From Georgfuchsia sp049276455 (GTDB lineage: Bacteria > Pseudomonadota > Gammaproteobacteria > Burkholderiales > Rhodocyclaceae), in the NCBI GenBank assembly GCA_049276455.1, contig JBASWL010000015.1, forward strand, positions 1 to 18,335: a stretch of 18,335 nt of DNA, given 5' to 3'. Below are positions 1-6,234 of this stretch, piece after piece; the stretch's first letter is position 1; the number at the start of each line of letters is the position of its first letter. A model generated the notes under the pieces. It saw only the letters and a list, made by a program, of their open reading frames with translations, was not told where the DNA came from and did no database searches. Made by a program: the position numbers and the translations under genes.

Positions 1-1078
1 GGTTGAAGGTCAGCATTTCCGACATGCCGTAGATCTGGATCACCCGATCGGCCCCCGTATATTCCCTGACAACCTCATCCCAGTCGTCAGGTATGACGGC
101 GCCCTTGGTTCCACCACCTGCGATGATGATGGAATTTCTGGCAAACATGCCTTTCTCTCCACGCTCCAGGCCAGTCCTGGCCATCTGATAGAGCATGCCG
201 GGCACTGCCTGCATGAATATCCGCTCGCCCCTCAATTGGCGGCTGATCTCGTCAAAAAAACGGGCGAGATGCTCGGGTTTCTTTTCCTCCAGCTTGATGA
301 ATTCATCCTGTCTGGCCAACAGGTCCGGGCTGATCTTCAGGCTGTCCAGCTGCCCCTTGGCCTTTGCCGCACGCATGCGCGCCGACAGCAACAGCACATC
401 GGGACTCAACCTGCCCGGATAGAGCGCATGAAAACGCTCTTCTCCTCCAGCGAAGTACTTCACATACAGGTCGTTCAATTTTAGATGCCCGCTTCCGCTG
501 CGGAAAAAGGGGTAGATGACGTGCAAATTGAGAGGGAAGCTTTCAAGTTTCGATTCCTGCCCGAAAACCTGGAGAATGGACACCCGATACTGGTCCACGA
601 ATTTCTCGTAAGCGCTTTTCGTCTTCGGCAGAAAGGAAAAAAGCCCCGAGGTGCCCGATGTGTGTTGAAGACTCAGGGGTGTCCGGTCGAACAGGGCGGT
701 CATCCATTCATCCACGTTATGACAATCTTTTCCATCAAAGCCGGATAAATCGAGCGCCGTCAATTTGTTGAGCCAGCGCGTGAGCTCATCGAACCGGTTG
801 TTGTGCAGCAGTGACGGCGGATAGGATTTATACATGGTGTGGTCGAACAGCAGCGGGACGACGTCATTGAGCGTATTGATTTCATGGATCCCCTGCCTGT
901 CCGCCAGTTTCTTCAGCATCGGGACGGTATTGCGCAACTGCTCGAAGCGCAATTGCAACGCGGCGAGCTGGATCTGCTCGCATTCCGCTCTCGGTTGAGA
1001 CTGTATCTTCGTCAGCGAATAATCGTAGAACGCCATGACATTCTCACAGAATAAGCTGCCTTGCTCCGATGTCTTCAT
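1..1078 (-). CDS. LuxE/PaaK-type adenylate-forming acyl synthetase (3' end outside window)
   Basis: The minus strand stays open for 359 codons from ATG at 1078 and runs off the left edge. GAGGA lies 7-11 bases upstream of the ATG, so this start is well supported. Motifs of the ANL (adenylate-forming) superfamily are visible. The phosphate-binding loop HTSGTSG is at residues 139-145, a GGG glycine turn followed by TKG is at 321-326, and YGMSE (the A5-type ATP/AMP-binding motif YGxTE) is at 350-354. The spacing and the long region ahead of the first motif resemble LuxE acyl-protein synthetases and phenylacetate-CoA ligases more than classical FadD. The expected role is ATP-dependent activation of a carboxylic acid to an acyl-adenylate, then transfer to CoA or a protein thiol. 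The substrate cannot be read from the sequence. It is divergent from an acyl-CoA dehydrogenase operon, which fits an acid-activation role. The missing C-terminus prevents finer assignment. Confidence 0.8.
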   Translation of the reverse strand, partial: MKTSEQGSLFCENVMAFYDYSLTKIQSQPRAECEQIQLAALQLRFEQLRNTVPMLKKLADRQGIHEINTLNDVVPLLFDHTMYKSYPPSLLHNNRFDELTRWLNKLTALDLSGFDGKDCHNVDEWMTALFDRTPLSLQHTSGTSGLFSFLPKTKSAYEKFVDQYRVSILQVFGQESKLESFPLNLHVIYPFFRSGSGHLKLNDLYVKYFAGGEERFHALYPGRLSPDVLLLSARMRAAKAKGQLDSLKISPDLLARQDEFIKLEEKKPEHLARFFDEISRQLRGERIFMQAVPGMLYQMARTGLERGEKGMFARNSIIIAGGGTKGAVIPDDWDEVVREYTGADRVIQIYGMSEMLTFN

Positions 1079-1262
1079 TCGATCTTTCCTCGTCGTATGG
1101 GAAGCTGCAAGATATTGCCCCTTCCTCCCTGGCATGGCGGGGGGACAAATGCGAATCGCTGGTCAATCACGGCGTGCGCAAGTAGCGGTACTTGATGACT
1201 TGCCCTGGCCGGTTTCCGCCACCGCTTTCAGGCAACTCACACTCATTGTCCAAGGCGATACT

Positions 1263-1288
1263 ATTGACCTTCGCCGGCGACCGTCAAT
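1263..1288. promoter_or_regulatory. 26-bp palindrome, candidate operator
   Basis: ATTGACCTTCGCC is followed directly by GGCGACCGTCAAT. Eleven of 13 pairs match across the dyad, with mismatches only at 1269/1282 and 1270/1281. There is no spacer and no T-run, so an operator is more likely than a terminator. It lies between divergent genes. The cognate regulator is unknown and no regulator gene adjoins it in the window. Confidence 0.5.
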
Positions 1289-1368
1289 GGAAATAATTAA
1301 ATCGGTTTCGACGAGCGGGCTAACCTCGTGGCGCCGCGCAGGGTCGGGTCGGGTTGGCTTGCTGCGCG

Positions 1369-1395
1369 CAACAATTAAATCTGATTTAATTATTG
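1369..1395. promoter_or_regulatory. 27-bp AT-rich palindrome, candidate operator
   Basis: The left arm CAACAATTAAAT (1369-1380) and right arm ATTTAATTATTG (1384-1395) are inverted copies with one mismatch (1372/1392), separated by CTG. The inner 8 bp are perfect. It lies about 110 bp upstream of the rightward operon and about 107 bp centre to centre from the first palindrome. Confidence 0.5.
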
Positions 1396-1503
1396 GCCTT
1401 GATCATTATTCGCCGACAGGCTCCAATGAGCATCAGCCGGTGGCTGAGCTGCGACCTGCCTGGGCAGCCATTCCAAAACATACTTACAAAGAGGTTCACT
1501 ATC

Positions 1504-2163
1504 ATGATACGAAGAGATGATTTGAGTAAGCCTTTGTTGAGCCGGGTTCTTGAGGCTATAGAGAAGGGGGACAAGGAAGAAGCAATCGCCGCCGCCAACA
1601 AGATGTGGGCCGAAACCGACAGCGTGCGCCAGATCACCGCTGAGATAGCCAATTCCCTGCTCACTTATATCGCAAAGCAGCTGGGGGAGGAGAAGATCTA
1701 CGATGCGTGGGAATATGTCGGCAATGAAGTCCACAAGCCCCGCATGGAGGAAGTGGCGAAGCTCGATCACGAGCAAGTCATCGATGCCTATGCGACGTTC
1801 ATGCGAGCCCTGGGCAGCGACTTTGTCGTCGAACAGGACGACGAGAAGGCGGTCGTCACCGTGAATTGCTGCGGCAGCGCGGGGGTACTGAGAAAAGAGG
1901 GGAAATTCGATAATACCGATAGAACCTACCCGCTTACGAACTTCGGAACCACGAAGCAAGCCCATCCCTGGTCATTCAACAAGAAGGGCATGTCTTATTA
2001 TTGCGTGCACGGCCCGGTGTGGTTCAACATCTTGCCGCACAAATGGGGCGTGGCGCAGGACTTGATCGTATATGAAACCTGGGGACGGCAGTTTGACGAT
2101 GCCGGCAATCCTGTCAATGAACCCTGCAAAGTGGTCATTCGAAAAAGTGCCGGAAAGCAATAA
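1504..2163 (+). CDS. Unrecognised 219-aa Cys/His-containing protein, first gene of operon
   Basis: I do not recognise this family with confidence. The ATG at 1504 is chosen because GAGG (1491-1494) precedes it by 9 bases; the frame also opens upstream at 1393 from a TTG with no ribosome site. Residues about 10-105 look helical and charged. The C-terminal half is denser in aromatic, Cys and His residues: CCGS at 122-125, H154, YCVHGPVW at 166-173, H179 and a late C208. That pattern could be catalytic or metal-binding, but this is inference. There is no signal peptide or membrane segment, so it is probably cytoplasmic. The TAA stop merges with the AAGGAG ribosome site of the acyl-CoA dehydrogenase gene 10 bp downstream, so the two are almost certainly co-translated. 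An enzyme or enzyme partner acting on the same acyl substrate is the best guess. Confidence 0.75.
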   Translation: MIRRDDLSKPLLSRVLEAIEKGDKEEAIAAANKMWAETDSVRQITAEIANSLLTYIAKQLGEEKIYDAWEYVGNEVHKPRMEEVAKLDHEQVIDAYATFMRALGSDFVVEQDDEKAVVTVNCCGSAGVLRKEGKFDNTDRTYPLTNFGTTKQAHPWSFNKKGMSYYCVHGPVWFNILPHKWGVAQDLIVYETWGRQFDDAGNPVNEPCKVVIRKSAGKQ

Positions 2164-2173
2164 GGAGATTGCA

Positions 2174-3337
2174 ATGAACGACGACATCATCAGAACCGAG
2201 GCCATGAAGGCGGTCTGCGACATCTGCGACACCATCATTAAAAAGGTGGATCGCGCCTATGTGCTGGATTGCGCCAGGAAGCGGGAAATGCCCGACAAGC
2301 TCTGGCACCTGTGGGCCGACACCGGCCTCCTGGCGATCGGTCTGCCAGAGGAATACGGCGGCGTCGGGGGGCAGCTCAGCGAGGTGGTTCTCGCCCATGA
2401 CCTGCTGCTTCAAGCCGGCTTGCTGATGGGCAATAGCGTGCCCAACTATATGTCGCGCACGCCGATTCTCAAACATGGGACGGAAGAACAGAAGCGGCGA
2501 TATCTGCCGCCGACAGCGACGGGTGAAGCCTATTTCTCATACGCGATCACCGAGCCGGATGCCGGGACAAATACTTTCAAGATCCGTACCAAGGCGAAGC
2601 GCCAGGCCAATGGCGACTATGTGCTCAACGGCCAGAAGTGCTTCATCACCAGTTTCGCTGAATCCGCCAACTCGCTGGTGGTCGCGCGCACGGCGCCGAA
2701 CGATCCGGCCAACCGAACCTCGGGCCTGTCGCTATTCATCGTCGACACCAAGTCGAAGGGTATCAGTTCGACCTTGATGGACATCGCGGTCTACCTGCCC
2801 GACCGGAACTACATCGTCAATTTCGACGACGTGGTGGTGCCCGCCGAAAACATACTCGGCAAAGAAGGGAGAGGCATCGAAGCGCTGTTCGACTGCCTCA
2901 ATCCGGAACGGCTCCTTGTCTCGGCGATGAGTGTCGGTCAGGCCGATTATGTTCTGGGCCGCGCCGTAGAGTATGCCAAGGTGCGGGCGCCATTCGATGC
3001 CCCGATCGGCTCCTACCAGTCGGTGCAGCATCCGATGGCGATTGCCAAGACGCGCATCGAGGCTGCGCGCGGCATGCTCTACAGGGCGGCGCAGAAATAC
3101 GACGAAGGCAAGAACATCGGACTGGAGGCGAACATGGTCAAGTGGCTGACCGCCGACGCCTTCAAACTTGCCGCGGACTGTGCGGCGACAGCGTTCGGCG
3201 GCTCGTTCGCCGATCTCTCGCAGGACATCATCCCGTTCTACCTGCTGGCCAAGCTGGGCGAAAATGCACCGGTCAACAACAACATCGTGCTGAGTTTCAT
3301 CGCGCAACAGGCGCTTGGCTTGCCCAAATCCTATTGA
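2174..3337 (+). CDS. Acyl-CoA dehydrogenase family protein
   Basis: A 387-aa FAD-dependent acyl-CoA dehydrogenase of typical length. The ATG at 2174 follows AAGGAG (2162-2167) by 6 bases. The family's layout is clear: an N-terminal helical domain, then the substrate/FAD signature YAITEPDAGTNT (residues 123-134), a middle beta-domain with CFITSFAESAN (156-166), and a C-terminal helical domain with RAPFDAPIGSYQSVQH (271-286), matching the usual R-x-x-F-G-x-P-I-x-x-x-Q region. Two glutamates could be the catalytic base. E245 (NPERL) is in the position used by isovaleryl- and long-chain dehydrogenases, and E363 (GENAP) is near the medium-chain position. The usual YEGT context is absent. It would introduce a C2-C3 double bond, passing electrons to ETF. 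The SDR starts 20 bp downstream, in the same operon. Chain length or ring specificity is unknown. Confidence 0.9.
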   Translation: MNDDIIRTEAMKAVCDICDTIIKKVDRAYVLDCARKREMPDKLWHLWADTGLLAIGLPEEYGGVGGQLSEVVLAHDLLLQAGLLMGNSVPNYMSRTPILKHGTEEQKRRYLPPTATGEAYFSYAITEPDAGTNTFKIRTKAKRQANGDYVLNGQKCFITSFAESANSLVVARTAPNDPANRTSGLSLFIVDTKSKGISSTLMDIAVYLPDRNYIVNFDDVVVPAENILGKEGRGIEALFDCLNPERLLVSAMSVGQADYVLGRAVEYAKVRAPFDAPIGSYQSVQHPMAIAKTRIEAARGMLYRAAQKYDEGKNIGLEANMVKWLTADAFKLAADCAATAFGGSFADLSQDIIPFYLLAKLGENAPVNNNIVLSFIAQQALGLPKSY

Positions 3338-3357
3338 CCGGAAAGGGAGCCAACACA

Positions 3358-4197
3358 ATGAGCATAAAGCCAGTGGCTGTCATCACCGGCGCGGGCGGCG
3401 GCATGGGTGCCGCCTGCGCTCGCCGCCTGGCCAATACCCACACCCTGATCTTGACGGATTTCAACTCTGCACGGCTTGACGCCACCGCGTTCGCCCTGCG
3501 CGAGGAGGAAAATGCCGACATCTCCGCAACGATCTGCGGCGACATAGCCGATGATGCGGTGGTAAGCCAGATCGTCCAGGCCGCAGACACTGCGGGCGGG
3601 GGCTGTAAGGCTCTGATTCACACCGCCGGGCTTTCTCCCGCCCTTGCGCCATGGCAGCCGATCATCACGACGAACCTCGTCGGCACGGAAAAATTGCTAG
3701 CGGCTTTTGAGGCCCTGCTAACCCCGGGGTTTGTGGGCGTTGTCCTGTCTTCGACAGCACGCCTTTACGTGCCGCCGGCTGGAGAGGCTCTGGCATCCCT
3801 ACTTGCGCGGCCTCTCGCGAGTGACCTGTTGAAACAGTTGGAGCCACAGCTGGGCGACGGCGAAGCAACCCGCGCGACAAACGCCTATGCCTATACGAAG
3901 GCGTGGGTCTGTAACACGGTTCAGCAGCGCGCGACACGTTGGGCCAGCCATGGAGCACGGATTGTCAGCCTGTCGCCCGGTTTTATCCGCACTGCGATGA
4001 CAATAAAAGAGGTCGAAGACCGGCCTGAGATGCGCGCCTTACTCGATTCCACACCCGTGTCGCGCTGGGGAACCGTGAGCGACATTGTCAATTTGGTGGA
4101 GTTTATTCTGTCGGATAAAGCCTCGTTCATTACCGGGACGGACATTGTCATCGACGGTGGTCTCTCGGCGAGACTGCTGACGCAGCCCCGGGCGTGA
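3358..4197 (+). CDS. Short-chain dehydrogenase/reductase, 3-alpha-HSD-like layout
   Basis: A 279-aa classical SDR. ATG at 3358 follows GGAAAGGGAG (3340-3349). The Rossmann nucleotide motif TGAGGGMG is at residues 10-17, with D34 at the end of the second strand, which favours NAD(H). HTAG is at 88-91, the catalytic serine is in SST (131-133), and the active-site pair YxxxK is Y177 and K181. The C-terminal VIDGG is at 264-268. There is an insertion of about 40 residues between the serine strand and the catalytic tyrosine. The N-x-x-G-T helix and the RxxxWASHGAR segment resemble bacterial 3-alpha-hydroxysteroid dehydrogenase/carbonyl reductase (HsdA type) more than FabG; this is my recollection of family architecture, not an alignment. 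It is the last gene of the operon, 20 bp after the acyl-CoA dehydrogenase. A hydroxyl/ketone oxidoreduction in the same pathway is likely. Confidence 0.85.
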   Translation: MSIKPVAVITGAGGGMGAACARRLANTHTLILTDFNSARLDATAFALREEENADISATICGDIADDAVVSQIVQAADTAGGGCKALIHTAGLSPALAPWQPIITTNLVGTEKLLAAFEALLTPGFVGVVLSSTARLYVPPAGEALASLLARPLASDLLKQLEPQLGDGEATRATNAYAYTKAWVCNTVQQRATRWASHGARIVSLSPGFIRTAMTIKEVEDRPEMRALLDSTPVSRWGTVSDIVNLVEFILSDKASFITGTDIVIDGGLSARLLTQPRA

Positions 4198-4451
4198 ATC
4201 GTCCTCCATCAAAGGCCAGCGTCTACTTCAAATAGCCCGAAGCGGCCAGCATCGGATGAACCTATCACGTTTGGCGTTTGATTGAAGCAAATGCCATGCG
4301 GCGGCATGGAATCCGACTGACGTTACGCCAGGCTCGGCGCCGAAGCCCCTCGCTCGATCACCCTCACCGAACGCGGCGTCCGGGTATGCGAGGCTCAGGA
4401 AACCGAAAGTGGCGGCCTTGGTCCCCGTCCACCTTGCCTGGTAATGAACGA

Positions 4452-4480
4452 TTGCTAATGACCGGCCGGTTAGTTATTAT
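4452..4480 (+). promoter_or_regulatory. tetR-efflux operon promoter, apparently leaderless
   Basis: A -35 TTGCTA (4452-4457) and a -10 TATTAT (4475-4480) are separated by exactly 17 bp. Transcription would start about 7-9 bases later, at or next to the tetR ATG (4489). No Shine-Dalgarno precedes that ATG, so the mRNA is probably leaderless. Confidence 0.6.
4461..4470. promoter_or_regulatory. TetR operator candidate in promoter spacer
   Basis: ACCGGCCGGT is a perfect 10-bp palindrome that sits wholly inside the 17-bp spacer between the predicted -35 and -10. A repressor bound here would block RNA polymerase. Similar ACCGxxCGGT-like cores are common in operators of TetR regulators of efflux pumps. 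Autoregulation of the tetR-efflux operon is inferred. Confidence 0.6.
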
Positions 4481-4488
4481 TTGCTTCC

Positions 4489-5127
4489 ATGTGCCCCGCC
4501 AGATCCAACCCGCCGCGCCAGCGCCGCAAGGAAGCCCGCCCCAGCGAGTTGCTGGCGGCTGCGCTCGATCTGTTCGTCGAGAAAGGCTTTGCTGCAACGC
4601 GGCTCGATGATGTGGCGGCGCGCGCCGGCGTTTCCAAGGGCACGCTCTATCTCTATTTCGACAGCAAGGCATCCCTGTTCAAGGCGGTAGTTGAAAACGG
4701 CATGGTGCCGGTGCTGGACCAGGGCGCCGACATCGTCGACAACTTTGCCGGCAGCACCTCCGAGCTGCTGCGGCAGATGCTGATGACATGGTGGTCGAGG
4801 GTGGGCGAAAGCAAGCTCTCGGGCATCTGCAAACTGATGGTGGCGGAAGCTTCGAACTTTCCCGAGATCGCCACCTATTATCATGATACCGTCATCGCCC
4901 GCGGCCACAGCCTGATCCGGCGCGTGCTGGAGATCGGCATCGCTCGCGGCGAGTTTCGCCCCATCGACATCGAAACGGCGGTCGATACCATTTTCGCGCC
5001 AGTGCTCATGCTGATGTTATGGCGGCATTCTTTCGCAGGCTGCTGCGGCATCGATCATGAGCCGCAAGCACATATCGCGAAGCATCTCGACATCGTGCTG
5101 GGCGGCCTTGCGCTGACGCGGCGCTGA
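4489..5127 (+). CDS. TetR/AcrR-family transcriptional repressor of the efflux operon
   Basis: A 212-aa TetR-family regulator. The N-terminal DNA-binding domain spans residues about 19-65. It contains the helix-turn-helix LDDVAARAGVSKGTLYLYF (39-57), followed by SKASLF (59-64), the standard TetR signature. The remainder is an all-helical ligand-binding and dimerisation domain whose ligand cannot be predicted. There is no Shine-Dalgarno ahead of ATG 4489; promoter spacing suggests a leaderless transcript. The stop codon abuts the adaptor's upstream region, and the adaptor's likely start is 30 bp further on. The gene is therefore cotranscribed with the pump it presumably represses, with derepression by a pump substrate. 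It is less likely to control the upstream acyl-CoA dehydrogenase operon. Confidence 0.9.
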   Translation: MCPARSNPPRQRRKEARPSELLAAALDLFVEKGFAATRLDDVAARAGVSKGTLYLYFDSKASLFKAVVENGMVPVLDQGADIVDNFAGSTSELLRQMLMTWWSRVGESKLSGICKLMVAEASNFPEIATYYHDTVIARGHSLIRRVLEIGIARGEFRPIDIETAVDTIFAPVLMLMLWRHSFAGCCGIDHEPQAHIAKHLDIVLGGLALTRR

Positions 5128-5157
5128 ATGGTTTTCGGCATATCAGGAGCGGCGACA

Positions 5158-6234
5158 ATGACGAAGCGAACGATTCCCCTGCTGGCCGCGAGTGCGCTGT
5201 CGCTCGCTGCCCTGTATTCCTTTCTGATCGCCGCCTGTGGCCGGAATGCGGAAAGCATCACGGCGGAAGCAGTGCGGCCCGCGCTGGTGGAGCGCGTGGC
5301 GGCCACCCCCGGATTCGGCGCCGATGTGTTTTCGGGCGAAATTCGGGCGCGCCATGAAACTGATCTGGCATTTCGCATCAGCGGCAAGATCGCCGCGCGC
5401 GAAGTGGAAACGGGCGATGCCGTGAAGCCCGGCACGGTGCTGGCGCGGCTCGATCCGGACGATGTGAAGCTGCGTTTCGCAGAAGCCGAAGCCCAGTACG
5501 CCCCGGCCGAAGCCGAGGTGAAGCGCTACCGTGACTTGCGCGCGCAAAACTTCATCAGCCAGTCGGCGCTCGATGCGAGAGAAAGTGCGTTTCGTGCGGC
5601 ACGCGCGCAGCTTGAGCTCGCGCGCAATCAGCAAAGTTATGCGGTGCTGCGCGCCGACCGCGCGGGCGTGGTGACGCTGGTTGCGGCCGAAGCGGGCCAG
5701 GTCGTGGCGGCAGGGCAGCCAGTGATGCGGCTGGCGCTTCCAGGCGAGCCCGAGGTCGTTATCAGCATTCCGGAAAACCGCCTCAAGGCATTCCAGTCAG
5801 CGAAAAGGCTTACAGTAGCCCTGTGGTCTGCGCCCGGCAAGCATTACGCAGGTCGCATCCGCGAGCTGGCGCCGGCTGCGGATGCGGCGACGCGAACCTT
5901 CGCTGCCCGCATCAGCATTGTGGATGCCGACGCCGATGTGCGGCTGGGCATGAGCGCGAGCGTCCGGCTCACCACCGATCGTGAGCAACAGGTGTTCGTG
6001 GTGCCGCAGTCGGCGCTGACACGCATCGACGGCAAACCCACCGTATGGGTGGTCGATGCCAAAGCGCAGACGGTTGCGCCGCGCGCCGTCACGGTGGTGG
6101 AATTCGACGCCAACGACCGGGTCGCCGTAGCGGACGGATTGAATGCGGGCGATCTCGTCGTCACGGCCGGCGTGCATAAGCTGCTGCCAGGGCAGAAAGT
6201 GCGCCCCGTCATGGCTGCGGCGGAAGCGCCATGA
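5158..6234 (+). CDS. RND efflux periplasmic adaptor (membrane-fusion lipoprotein)
   Basis: A 358-aa HlyD/AcrA-family membrane-fusion protein. An in-frame ATG lies at 5128, but ATG 5158 has AGGAG (5145-5149) 8 bases upstream and gives a clean lipoprotein signal: TKR, a hydrophobic stretch, then the lipobox IAAC with Cys27. The mature protein would be lipid-anchored in the inner-membrane outer leaflet. It shows the family order. The first lipoyl half is about residues 66-100 and the alpha-helical hairpin about 103-160, including NFISQSALDARESAF. The second lipoyl half is 166-192 (DRAGVV..AGQPVMRL), followed by a beta-barrel (about 198-275) and a membrane-proximal domain with VVPQSAL. It bridges the RND pump to the TolC channel. 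The last codons overlap the pump start as ATGA, indicating translational coupling. Confidence 0.92.
   Translation: MTKRTIPLLAASALSLAALYSFLIAACGRNAESITAEAVRPALVERVAATPGFGADVFSGEIRARHETDLAFRISGKIAAREVETGDAVKPGTVLARLDPDDVKLRFAEAEAQYAPAEAEVKRYRDLRAQNFISQSALDARESAFRAARAQLELARNQQSYAVLRADRAGVVTLVAAEAGQVVAAGQPVMRLALPGEPEVVISIPENRLKAFQSAKRLTVALWSAPGKHYAGRIRELAPAADAATRTFAARISIVDADADVRLGMSASVRLTTDREQQVFVVPQSALTRIDGKPTVWVVDAKAQTVAPRAVTVVEFDANDRVAVADGLNAGDLVVTAGVHKLLPGQKVRPVMAAAEAP

Larger units (their letters stand above)
1079..1503. promoter_or_regulatory. Divergent intergenic regulatory region
   Basis: This 425-bp gap separates the divergent starts at 1078 and 1504. I see no convincing gene in it; the open frames lack ribosome sites and recognisable composition. 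It contains two long inverted repeats and a repeated AATTAAAT word (1295-1302, 1373-1380, and inverted at 1384-1391). That is what one expects of a control region for both flanking transcription units. I could not place sigma70 promoters with good spacing. Confidence 0.6.
4198..4488. other. Intergenic region between SDR and tetR
   Basis: There is no convincing gene here. It contains a short hairpin CCATGC-GGCG-GCATGG (4294-4309) without a T-run, so it is not a canonical terminator, and at its right end the tetR promoter/operator. A short open stretch (4321-4458) vaguely recalls the wing of a LysR-type regulator, but it is too short to support. Confidence 0.4.

Noticed and set aside
1369..1395. 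AT-rich palindrome as a rho-independent terminator
   Set aside because: It lies between divergent starts, not after a gene, has no GC-rich stem and no T-run, so an operator is more plausible.
1035..1520. 161-codon plus-strand open frame over the divergent region
   Set aside because: It overlaps the supported start of the leftward synthetase and the rightward operon start, contains both palindromes, and has low-complexity, unfamily-like sequence.
4294..4309. Hairpin CCATGC-GGCG-GCATGG as terminator of the SDR operon
   Set aside because: Only a 6-bp stem, no following T-run, and about 100 bp after the stop codon.
4321..4458. Open stretch whose translation includes SITLTERGVRVCEAQE, reminiscent of the wing of a LysR-type DNA-binding domain
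   Set aside because: Only about 45 codons, no start with a ribosome site, no other part of a regulator recognisable. The resemblance could be chance.
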